5,745 bases of DNA, from NCBI GenBank assembly GCA_028817255.1, contig JAPPQA010000025.1, positions 1 through 5,745 of the forward strand, given 5' to 3'. The DNA comes from Gammaproteobacteria bacterium (GTDB lineage: Bacteria > Pseudomonadota > Gammaproteobacteria > Porifericomitales > Porifericomitaceae). The position numbers and the translations under genes are program-made. Below are positions 1 through 5,671 of this stretch, one piece after another; position 1 is the stretch's first letter; each line of letters opens with the position of its first letter. The notes under the pieces were generated by a model. The model was not told the origin of the DNA and searched no databases. It saw nothing but the letters and a program-made list of their open reading frames with translations.

Positions 1-14
1 CGGCGCCGTGCCCG

Positions 15-32
15 ATTGCGCGCTTTCGCAAT
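15..32. repeat. Inverted repeat in leader of the TpsB gene
   Basis: ATTGCG (15-20) and CGCAAT (27-32) are perfect inverted arms around the 6-base loop CGCTTT. The site lies about 60 bases before the TpsB start. It could be an operator, or the tail of a weak terminator for a gene left of the window, since ATTTGG follows it but no real T-run does. A poor -35/-10 pair (TTGCGC at 16-21, TAATCT at 39-44, spacer 17) overlaps it, so a repressor site over a promoter is conceivable but unproven. Confidence 0.35.
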
Positions 33-89
33 TTGGCTTAATCTGCCGTGAATCCACGTAAGCCTTTTTAGGGGCAAGGGCATAGGAAA

Positions 90-2051
90 TTGTTTCGCTA
101 CGGGTTTCGTTCAATGACGGATATTGGTCAACTCGGCGGCGGTCGCGGATGGATAACGGCGTGCGTAACGCTTGCTGTCTCAGGCTTGTTCGCTGTGTCC
201 GTAGGGGCGCATCCCTCATGGGCGCAGGACGAGGCGCGGGACGAGTATTCCGAGGCTGTTGGCCAGGCATCCGAACTGCTGGGGATCGATAAGGTTCCGC
301 CTGCCGATCCAGTCGGCGAGGAAGACTTTGCGGAAGAACTCTTCGAGGAGGAGCCCCTCGAAGAGGATTTCGCGGACGACGAAGACGCGGCGGGGGCGGA
401 CGGCACCGTGGAAATCCCCCCTGTGATTGACCGTCCCCTGGGCATAGACGAAGGCCCTCGCATCGAGGTGGCTCGCTTCCAGCTGTTGGATGCCCCCGAC
501 TACCCGGAGTTGGGCGTGTCGGCGGCGGAAGTGGACCGGCTGCTGGAAACATGGCGCCAGCGACGCGCGCCGGAGGGCGGCTTTACCATCGGTCGGCTGC
601 AGGAATTGACCGAGGAGATATCCAAGTATTACCGCGAGCGGGGGTTGATCCTGGCGCAGGCGATCCTCCCGGTGCAGGAGGCCGAGGAGGGGGTGGTGAG
701 GATTCAGATCTTCGAGGGCCGGCTGGGGCGGGTGCTGGTGGAAGGGAACGAGTTATACGACGAGGAAGAGATCCTGCTTGAGCCGTTCCGGGACTTGGTG
801 GGCCAGCCAGTGGTGAATGCCCGCATCGAGTCCGCCTTGTTGCGGGTCACCGATTACCCGGGATTGGCTGTGTTCGGCATTTTTCAGCCGGGGCAGCGGG
901 TGGGGGAGGCCGACCTGGTACTCAAAGTACAGGACGAGCAGCGCATGGATTTCTCCGTGCGCATGGATAACCAGGGCACGCAACGCACCGGGCGCGCTCG
1001 GCTGCGGGCCACGATTGACTGGAACAACCCCACGGAGTCGGCGGATCGGCTGCGCGTGGTGGGCCAGGGCGCCTACAAGCCGGAGAACCAGGCGTTCTGG
1101 AATATCGAGTACTTTCGTCATCTGGGCCGCGGCTACACTTTCAGGGCCTTCGTGGAGGAGAACTCCTTCGAGGTGGGCGGCCAGTTTGCGGAGCGGCAGA
1201 TTGAGGGCGAAAGCCGCAACGAGGGGGTCTCCCTCAGCAAGTCCTTCCTGCGCAGCCGCCAGCGCAACGTGTCCGCCGAGTTGGCTTTTACCCGCAAGGA
1301 TTCCCTGACCACGCAGCAGGATATGCCGCTCAACGAGGATAAATTGTCGGTGCTGAAACTGCAGCTGGACTACGACTCCGTGGACATTGAGCGCGGCGGC
1401 CTGAACTTCGCCTACCTGGCGTTATCGCGCGGGTTCAACGATTTCCTGGGTTCCATGGGCAACAACGAGAGCGCGGCCCGGCGGGCGGCTCGCCAGCAGG
1501 GCCCCAGCCGCCAGGGGACAGGCAATGTCTTCGCCGAGGGGGAATTCCAAAAGGCTGTCTTCGGTTACACGCGGCTACAGACCCTGACCCGGCATCAGTC
1601 CCTGTTGCTGCGCTCCGAGATGCAATGGTCGCGGGACCTGCTGGTGCCGCTGGAGCAGTTCTCCATGGGCGGGCCGGAGAGCGTGCGCGCTTACGGCGTG
1701 GCCGAGTTGTTGTGGGACCAGGCGGCCTTTCTCTCGGCCGAGTACCTGATTGATGCGCCGTTCATTGCCGATCGTCTGGCTTTCGGCAACCGAAACTGGG
1801 GCGAATTGCTGCAGTTCTCGCTGTTTCTGGACTATGCCATCGGCAAGTCGAACGATCCGCTGCCCAATGCGCAGGGCGTCGTGGTGGATCAATACGAGGA
1901 CTACAGCGGCGTAGGCTGGAGCCTGCGCCTGAATGTGCCGGGGAGGTTGGTATCGCGCCTGATGATGGCCTGGAACCTGGGCGGCAGCGACAAGGACCCG
2001 GAGAATGGCCGCGACCCGCAGATCTGGTTCGACCTGACCTTGGATTTCTGA
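90..2051 (+). CDS. TpsB-type outer-membrane transporter (ShlB/FhaC/HecB family)
   Basis: This is the outer-membrane pore of a two-partner (type Vb) secretion system. In this family a 16-strand beta-barrel with two periplasmic POTRA domains exports and sometimes activates one large TpsA exoprotein. Visible here: a signal peptide (hydrophobic core about 21-40, probable cleavage after Ala45 in SWA-Q); an acidic linker (76-108); a first POTRA (about 125-210, ending IFEG); a second POTRA (about 212-285, with VEGNELYDEEEI); then a barrel from about 286, opening with the family-like DNQGT at 293-297. VRAY at 532-535 matches the conserved L6-loop motif, often VRGY, and the chain ends in Phe (DLTLDF) as barrel proteins do. 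The 653 residues exceed FhaC mainly through the N-terminal linker. The start is TTG at 90, with AAGGG at 76-80 nine bases upstream; ATG at 114 (Met9) is an alternative that keeps the signal peptide but has a weaker ribosome site. No TpsA is in view, so the substrate is unknown. A BamA/TamA-type role is less likely given two POTRAs. Confidence 0.88.
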   Translation: MFRYGFRSMTDIGQLGGGRGWITACVTLAVSGLFAVSVGAHPSWAQDEARDEYSEAVGQASELLGIDKVPPADPVGEEDFAEELFEEEPLEEDFADDEDAAGADGTVEIPPVIDRPLGIDEGPRIEVARFQLLDAPDYPELGVSAAEVDRLLETWRQRRAPEGGFTIGRLQELTEEISKYYRERGLILAQAILPVQEAEEGVVRIQIFEGRLGRVLVEGNELYDEEEILLEPFRDLVGQPVVNARIESALLRVTDYPGLAVFGIFQPGQRVGEADLVLKVQDEQRMDFSVRMDNQGTQRTGRARLRATIDWNNPTESADRLRVVGQGAYKPENQAFWNIEYFRHLGRGYTFRAFVEENSFEVGGQFAERQIEGESRNEGVSLSKSFLRSRQRNVSAELAFTRKDSLTTQQDMPLNEDKLSVLKLQLDYDSVDIERGGLNFAYLALSRGFNDFLGSMGNNESAARRAARQQGPSRQGTGNVFAEGEFQKAVFGYTRLQTLTRHQSLLLRSEMQWSRDLLVPLEQFSMGGPESVRAYGVAELLWDQAAFLSAEYLIDAPFIADRLAFGNRNWGELLQFSLFLDYAIGKSNDPLPNAQGVVVDQYEDYSGVGWSLRLNVPGRLVSRLMMAWNLGGSDKDPENGRDPQIWFDLTLDF

Positions 2052-2099
2052 GTCTCTTGACCCGGCAAGTGTGCGGCGACTCCGGCGAAGCGTCGGCGC

Positions 2100-2606
2100 A
2101 TGGCGGCTGAAGGCGGTTTCACCGTCCTTGGCGGGGCGGCGCCGGGGCTTCGCGTTGCCGTTCTGGCAAGCCGGTTTCATTCCCAGGTCTGCGAGCGCCT
2201 GCTGGCCGGTTGCCGGGACGCGCTACGGCAACGGGGCGCCGTTGCGGCCGAAGTGCTGCGTGTGCCGGGCGCCTTCGAGTTGCCGCTGGCAGCCCGCTGG
2301 CTGGCGGATCGCATGCCGCCGGCCCGGCCAGAAGCGATCGTCGCGTTGGGCGCCGTAATTCGTGGCGAGACCGCGCACTTCGATTACATCTCCTCCGCAT
2401 GCGTCCGCGGGCTGGCCGCTGTTGCCCGCGACTCCCGGTTGCCGGTGTCCCTTGGCGTATTGACCACGGACACCTTGCAACAGGCGCTGGCGCGTTGCCC
2501 CGAAGGGGAGGACAACAAGGGCTACCAGGCCGCGCTGGCCGCCATTGAGATGGCGTTGTTGCGGCGGCAACAGGGCCGTGACCAACAGGACCGTGACGAT
2601 ACGTAA
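2100..2606 (+). CDS. ribH: 6,7-dimethyl-8-ribityllumazine synthase
   Basis: RibH catalyses the penultimate step of riboflavin synthesis in the cytoplasm, condensing 5-amino-6-(ribitylamino)uracil with 3,4-dihydroxy-2-butanone 4-phosphate. It normally forms pentamers or 60-mer shells. The 168-residue product shows the family motifs in order: SRFH (24-27, substrate ring contact), VPGAFELP (55-62), GAVIRGETAHFDYI (84-97) with the catalytic His93, GVLTTDT (119-125), the phosphate-binding Arg132, and NKGYQAALAAIEM (139-151). It is about 12 residues longer than the 156-residue E. coli protein because of a hydrophilic tail, QQGRDQQDRDDT, encoded by a small tandem repeat. ATG at 2100 is the only possible start, since TGA at 2058 closes the frame upstream; the ribosome site is weak (GAAG at 2087-2090). 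The gene is 48 bases after the TpsB gene and overlaps nusB. The usual upstream partner ribBA is absent from the window. No FMN riboswitch can fit in the 48-base gap. Confidence 0.97.
   Translation: MAAEGGFTVLGGAAPGLRVAVLASRFHSQVCERLLAGCRDALRQRGAVAAEVLRVPGAFELPLAARWLADRMPPARPEAIVALGAVIRGETAHFDYISSACVRGLAAVARDSRLPVSLGVLTTDTLQQALARCPEGEDNKGYQAALAAIEMALLRRQQGRDQQDRDDT
2571..2597 (+). repeat. 15-base tandem duplication at the ribH/nusB overlap
   Basis: CAGGGCCGTGAC (2571-2582) recurs as CAGGACCGTGAC (2586-2597), with 11 of 12 bases the same and a period of 15. In the ribH frame it encodes QGRD then QDRD; in the nusB frame each copy carries AGG..CC followed by GTG. The duplication therefore gives two in-frame candidate nusB start codons, at 2578 and 2593. 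Confidence 0.7.
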
Positions 2607-3027
2607 AGACCGTTCCCGGTCGCGCCGCTACGCCATGCAGGCCCTGTACCAGTGGCAGGTTACTCGCGGCTCCGCCTCCGGGATCGTCTCCGAGTTCCTT
2701 GAAGACCGGGACCTGGCCGCCGCCGATGTCGGCCACTTTCGCAACCTGCTGCAAGGCATCGTCGCCCATTGCGAAGACCTGGACCATCGTCTCGAACCCC
2801 TGCTGGATCGTCCCCTGGGTCAATTGGACCCGGTTGCCCGCGGCATACTCTATATCGGCCTGTACGAGCTCCTGCACTGCCCCGATATTCCGTGGCGAGT
2901 GGCGCTGGCCGAGTCCGTGAAGCTGGCCAAGACTTTCGGCGGCGAGGATTCCTACAAGTACGTCAACGGCGTGTTGGACCGCGCCGCCAGGGACCTGGGG
3001 AGGGCCGGCCCTGCCGCCTCCGGTTGA
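2578..3027 (+). CDS. nusB: Transcription antitermination factor NusB
   Basis: NusB binds ribosomal protein S10 (NusE) and the boxA element of rRNA leader transcripts, keeping RNA polymerase elongating through rRNA operons. The product is a small all-helical cytoplasmic protein. From GTG 2578 it is 149 residues, against 139 in E. coli. Family sequence is clear throughout: an Arg-rich N-terminus (RKDRSRSRR, 9-17) likely to contact boxA RNA, then YAMQALYQWQ (18-27), HFRNLLQGI in the middle, LYIGLYEL, PWRVALAESVKLAKTFGGEDSYKYVNGVLD with VNGVLD at 129-134. The start is uncertain: GTG 2578 and GTG 2593 lie in the two copies of a tandem repeat, and both have an AGG-type ribosome site too close (about 2 bases). 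Either choice overlaps the ribH stop at 2604-2606, so translation is probably coupled to ribH. A TTG at 2545 would add 11 residues unlike the family. The C-terminal Gly/Ala/Pro tail overlaps the start of thiL. Confidence 0.95.
   Translation: MTNRTVTIRKDRSRSRRYAMQALYQWQVTRGSASGIVSEFLEDRDLAAADVGHFRNLLQGIVAHCEDLDHRLEPLLDRPLGQLDPVARGILYIGLYELLHCPDIPWRVALAESVKLAKTFGGEDSYKYVNGVLDRAARDLGRAGPAASG
2997..3004 (+). promoter_or_regulatory. Strong Shine-Dalgarno for thiL inside the nusB end
   Basis: GGGGAGGG contains GGAGG (2999-3003), complementary to the anti-Shine-Dalgarno sequence, and ends 7 bases before CTG 3011. It is the best ribosome site in the ribH-nusB-thiL run and the main argument for a CTG start of thiL. 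It also encodes the Gly-Arg of the NusB tail, so chance composition in GC-rich DNA cannot be excluded. Confidence 0.6.
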
Positions 3028-4015
3028 CAATCCGCCCCGGGACCGCGAGCGGGATTGGATCCGGCGTTATTTTGCCCGCGGACGCACCGGCGCGCCTCCG
3101 GGGACCTTGCGCGGCATCGGCGACGATGCCGCCCTGTTGCGACTCCCCGCCGGCCAGACCCTGGCGGTGACCACCGACACCCTGGTTGCCGGCTGTCACT
3201 TCCCGCCCCGGGCGGCCCCCCGGGATGTAGGCCATAAATCCCTGGCCGTGAGCCTGAGCGACCTGGCCGCCACTGGCGCCGAGCCGCGCTGGATCTTCCT
3301 GGCGCTGACCCTGCCCCGTCCCGACGAGTCCTGGCTGGCGGCCTGCGCCGAAGGGCTGTTCGCCCTGGCGGATCGCTACGCCGTCGTTCTGGCCGGGGGC
3401 GACCTTAGCCGCGGCCCGCTGGCGCTTACCGTCACCGCCTGCGGCCTGGTCCCGGACGACTGCGCCCTGGGCCGCGGCGGGGCCCGCCCAGGCGACCAAA
3501 TCTGGGTAACGGGCACCCTGGGAGATGCCGGCCTGGGTCTGCAACTGGAGCAGGGCGCCGCCCCTGCCGCCGCCGCGCGCTGGCGGGAGACGCTGTTGGC
3601 GCGGCTATGCCGTCCGCAGCCCCGTGTGCCCCAGGGCCTGGCCCTGCGCCGCATCGCCACAGCCTGTATCGATCTTTCCGACGGCCTGGCGCGCGACTTG
3701 GCGTTGCTCCTGGAGGCCAGTGGCGCCGGCGCTGTCCTGGATCCTTCCCGCCTGCCCTTGTCGCCGGCATTGCGGGAATGTCTGCCCCCCGAAGCGGCCT
3801 GGGAGCTGGCGCTCGCCGCCGGCGACGACTACGAACTCTGTTTTACCGCCCCCCCCGAAGCCGGGCCTCGCCTGCAGGGGCTGGCGGGCGCAGGCGGCGC
3901 CGACGCCTGCGACCTGACCCTTCTGGGTACGGTGACGTCCGGGACGGGGCTTTGCTGGCGCACCGCTGACGGGCGCGATTTCCTCCCCGCCGGCGCCGGT
4001 TACCGTCATTTCTGA
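3011..4015 (+). CDS. thiL: Thiamine-monophosphate kinase, probable CTG start
   Basis: ThiL phosphorylates thiamine monophosphate with ATP to give thiamine diphosphate, the active cofactor, in the cytoplasm. It belongs to the PurM/SelD-like ATP-binding superfamily. Residues below are counted from CTG 3011. GIGDDAALL (35-43) and TTDTLVAG (54-61) form the metal/ATP site; KSLAVSLSDLAATGAEPRW follows, then GGDLSRGP (129-136), GDQIWVTGTLGDAGLGL, CIDLSDGLARDL with Asp221/Asp224, and AGDDYELCF with Asp272/Asp273. The length from CTG is 334 residues, close to the 325 of E. coli. The first ATG/GTG/TTG is TTG 3107, which would remove DRERDWIRRYFAR (11-23), a segment matching the conserved ThiL N-terminus; upstream of it, back to the stop at 2918, the frame has no standard start. 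CTG 3011 has a strong ribosome site and overlaps nusB by 17 bases. The gene is very C-rich, including an 8-C run at 3849-3856, but the frame is intact. The pgpA gene that often follows is missing. Confidence 0.93.
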   Translation: MPPPVDNPPRDRERDWIRRYFARGRTGAPPGTLRGIGDDAALLRLPAGQTLAVTTDTLVAGCHFPPRAAPRDVGHKSLAVSLSDLAATGAEPRWIFLALTLPRPDESWLAACAEGLFALADRYAVVLAGGDLSRGPLALTVTACGLVPDDCALGRGGARPGDQIWVTGTLGDAGLGLQLEQGAAPAAAARWRETLLARLCRPQPRVPQGLALRRIATACIDLSDGLARDLALLLEASGAGAVLDPSRLPLSPALRECLPPEAAWELALAAGDDYELCFTAPPEAGPRLQGLAGAGGADACDLTLLGTVTSGTGLCWRTADGRDFLPAGAGYRHF

Positions 4016-4016
4016 A

Positions 4017-4061
4017 TCCCGCGGCAATTTTCGCTTCGATTTTGGTTATAGTTCCCGCGGG
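4017..4061. repeat. Paired CCCGCGG palindromes between thiL and fumC
   Basis: TCCCGCGG occurs at 4017-4024 and again at 4053-4060 (36 bases start to start). Because CCGCGG is its own complement, the copies are both direct and inverted repeats: CCCGCGG (4018-4024) can pair with CCGCGGG (4055-4061), enclosing about 30 AT-rich bases that contain the candidate -10 element. The arrangement could be two operator half-sites, or a long-loop hairpin at the end of thiL. Confidence 0.4.
4024..4052 (+). promoter_or_regulatory. Candidate fumC promoter
   Basis: TATAGT at 4047-4052 matches the sigma-70 -10 consensus at five of six bases and lies in the only AT-rich stretch of the 105-base thiL-fumC gap. 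The -35 position 17 bases upstream reads GCAATT, a poor match, so an activator may be needed or the call may be wrong. Transcription would start near 4058-4060, leaving a leader of about 60 bases. Confidence 0.35.
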
Positions 4062-4104
4062 CCGGCAACCGAAAACCGGCAGCCCACGAAGACCAGCAAC
4101 CGAT

Positions 4105-4113
4105 AAGGGAGGG
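4105..4113 (+). promoter_or_regulatory. Ribosome binding site of fumC
   Basis: AAGGGAGGG ends 7 bases before ATG 4121, ideal in sequence and spacing. It fixes the fumC start at 4121 although the first 18 or so residues lie outside the conserved domain. An 8-base direct repeat, GCAACCGA (4065-4072 and 4096-4103), lies just upstream; its meaning is unknown. Confidence 0.75.
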
Positions 4114-4120
4114 CGAGGCT

Positions 4121-5548
4121 ATGAATACCGACGCGGAGCGCGGCAACGACCGGGATGACGGCAAGGCAGAGGATTACCGTACCGAGCGGGACAGCATGGG
4201 CGCAGTGCGGTTGCCGGCGGCGGCGCTGTACGGCGCCCAGACCTGGCGCGCCGTGGAGAATTTCCCCATCAGCGATCTGCGAATGCCGCGCGCCTTCTTG
4301 CGCGCGCTGGGGCTGATCAAGGAGACGGCGGCCGCGGTCAACGCGGAACTGGGTCTGTTGGACGAGGGCCGCGCCACGGCCATCCGGGAAGCCGCCGGCC
4401 GCGTCGCCGCCGGCGCCCACGACGCCCAATTTCCGGTGGACGTGTTTCAGACCGGTTCCGGCACCAGCTCCAACATGAACTGCAACGAAGTGATCGCCCG
4501 CCTGGCCTCTGCCGGCGCGCAGATCGCCGTCCACCCCAACGACCACGTCAATATGGGGCAGAGCAGCAACGACGTGATCCCCACGGCCATCCATCTCAGC
4601 GCCAGCCTGCTGGCCGCCGAACGGCTGCTGCCTGCCCTGGAGCGCCTTGCCGACTCCATTGGGCGGCGCAGCCGGGAGCTGGAGGGGGTCGTCGCTACGG
4701 GCCGCACCCATCTGATGGACGCCATGCCCGTGACCCTGGGCCAGGAGATCGGCGCCTGGCGCTCCCAGGTGGAGCACGGCGCCGAGCGCATCCGGGCGTC
4801 CTTGCAGGGGATGCACGAACTGCCGCAGGGAGGGACGGCCGTGGGTACCGGCATCAATGCCCATCCCTCCTTTGCCGGGCGTTTCGCCGAACGGCTGGCG
4901 GCGGCCACCGGCATCCCTTTCCGCCCGGCGGCGGACCGTTTCGAGGCCCTGAGCAGCCAGGATGCGGCGGTGGCGCTCAGCGGCCAACTCAAGGCGCTGG
5001 CCGTCGCCCTGATGAAGATCTGCAACGACCTGCGCTGGATGAACAGCGGCCCGTTGTCGGGTCTGGCGGAGATCGCGCTGCCGGCCCTGCAACCGGGCAG
5101 CAGCATTATGCCGGGCAAAGTGAACCCCGTGATCCCCGAGGCGGTCTGCATGGTCTGCGCCCAGGCGATCGGCAACGACGCGACCATCACCGTGGCCGGC
5201 CAGTCCGGCAATTTCCAGCTCAACGTCATGCTGCCCGTGATCGCCTACAATCTCTGTCAGAGTCTGGAGATCCTCGCCGCCGCCGCCCGCGTCCTGGCCG
5301 AGCGGGCGATTGACGGCTTCACCGTGAACCGCGAGCGTCTCCGCCAGGGGCTGGAACGCAACCCCGTTCTGGTGACCGCCCTGAATGCCGCGATAGGCTA
5401 CGAGCAGGGCGCCCGCATCGCCAAGACCGCCTACGCCCAGGGGCGCCCGGTGCGGGAGGTCGCCTTGGAGTTAAGCGGCCTTTCCGCCGAGGAACTGGAC
5501 CGTCTGCTGGACCCGGCGGCCTTGACGCGCGGCGGTATTCCCGGCTGA
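4121..5548 (+). CDS. fumC: Class II fumarate hydratase
   Basis: FumC is the iron-independent, homotetrameric enzyme that reversibly hydrates fumarate to L-malate in the TCA cycle. The 475-residue product spans the whole aspartase/fumarase fold: ERDSMG (22-27) and LYGAQT (36-41), QTGSGTSSNMN (110-120), HPNDHVNMGQSSND (138-151), GRTHLMDAMP (194-203) with His197 in the place of the catalytic His188 of E. coli, GGTAVGTGIN, and the signature GSSIMPGKVNP (326-336) with catalytic Ser328, then QSGNFQLNVMLP. GSGTS and MPGKVN point to fumarase; aspartases usually show MPAKVN. The PVIPEA that follows differs from the PTQCEA of E. coli FumC and, as I recall, resembles the FumC1 variant of pseudomonads, so it is probably a subfamily trait. 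The first 18 residues are a hydrophilic, acidic extension. ATG 4121 has a strong ribosome site, and a 105-base gap with a possible promoter separates it from thiL, so it is probably transcribed at least partly alone. Fumarase activity is inferred from the family. Confidence 0.95.
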   Translation: MNTDAERGNDRDDGKAEDYRTERDSMGAVRLPAAALYGAQTWRAVENFPISDLRMPRAFLRALGLIKETAAAVNAELGLLDEGRATAIREAAGRVAAGAHDAQFPVDVFQTGSGTSSNMNCNEVIARLASAGAQIAVHPNDHVNMGQSSNDVIPTAIHLSASLLAAERLLPALERLADSIGRRSRELEGVVATGRTHLMDAMPVTLGQEIGAWRSQVEHGAERIRASLQGMHELPQGGTAVGTGINAHPSFAGRFAERLAAATGIPFRPAADRFEALSSQDAAVALSGQLKALAVALMKICNDLRWMNSGPLSGLAEIALPALQPGSSIMPGKVNPVIPEAVCMVCAQAIGNDATITVAGQSGNFQLNVMLPVIAYNLCQSLEILAAAARVLAERAIDGFTVNRERLRQGLERNPVLVTALNAAIGYEQGARIAKTAYAQGRPVREVALELSGLSAEELDRLLDPAALTRGGIPG

Positions 5549-5585
5549 CGCGCGCTGGGCGTCTGCAAACGGTTTATATGAACCG
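5547..5585 (+). repeat. Two short hairpins after fumC
   Basis: GACGC (5547-5551) pairs with GCGTC (5559-5563) across the fumC stop codon, and CGGTT (5570-5574) pairs with AACCG (5581-5585) around TATATG. Neither is followed by a T-run, so they are not standard intrinsic terminators. They might protect the mRNA 3' end or be chance in GC-rich DNA. Confidence 0.3.
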
Positions 5586-5604
5586 CCATAAGCCATGGGA
5601 CAAT

Positions 5605-5629
5605 GCTTGCAGGGGGATATTCCCCAAGC
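5605..5629 (+). terminator. Possible fumC 3' hairpin without T-run
   Basis: GGGGA (5613-5617) and TCCCC (5621-5625) form a tight stem with loop TAT. GCTTG (5605-5609) and CAAGC (5625-5629) can extend it as an outer stem with a small bulge. It lies 57 bases after the fumC stop, a reasonable terminator position, but the downstream sequence (CGTTACGCAA) has no T-tract. If it ends transcription it does so atypically, or it only stabilises the mRNA. Confidence 0.3.
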
Positions 5630-5671
5630 CGTTACGCAATCGAGGGCAAGAAAAGCGGTTCTTACGCACCA

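Noticed and set aside
128..463. Serine-rich minus-strand frame opposite the TpsB N-terminus
   Set aside because: The Ser/Lys repeats are the complement of the Glu/Asp codons of the acidic linker, not an independent protein.
2057..2085. TTGACC as a -35 element for a ribH promoter
   Set aside because: The -35 match is good, but no acceptable -10 lies 16-18 bases downstream (GC-rich GACTCC region), so one good hexamer is not enough.
2052..2099. FMN riboswitch or TPP riboswitch before the cofactor genes
   Set aside because: The 48-base gap is too short for either. I saw no conserved FMN or TPP core in the gaps before ribH or fumC, and thiL has no upstream gap.
1575..2180. Minus-strand open frame across the end of the TpsB gene and the start of ribH
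   Set aside because: It spans two unrelated + strand genes, and its Arg/Gln-rich translation has no family resemblance.
2071..2358. Alternative + strand frame overlapping the ribH start
   Set aside because: It is out of frame with the recognisable lumazine synthase and its translation is Arg/Pro/Trp-rich without motifs.
3024..3027. TTGA overlap of a TTG start with the nusB stop
   Set aside because: This TTG is in a different frame from ThiL, and its translation does not resemble the family. It would need an indel just downstream.
2119..3030. Minus-strand open frame across ribH and nusB (303 codons)
   Set aside because: It is antisense to two well-conserved genes, its translation is Arg/Pro/Gly-rich, and it shows no motif or ribosome site.
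3107..3109. TTG as the start of thiL
   Set aside because: It would cut off the conserved DRERDWIRRYFAR segment and has no good ribosome site. CTG 3011 explains the homology and has GGGGAGGG at ideal spacing.
4046..5092. Long open frame on the minus strand opposite fumC (348 codons)
   Set aside because: It lies antisense to a clearly conserved enzyme. The translation is rich in Arg, Gly, Gln and His with no recognisable domain, as expected from the complement of GC-rich codons.
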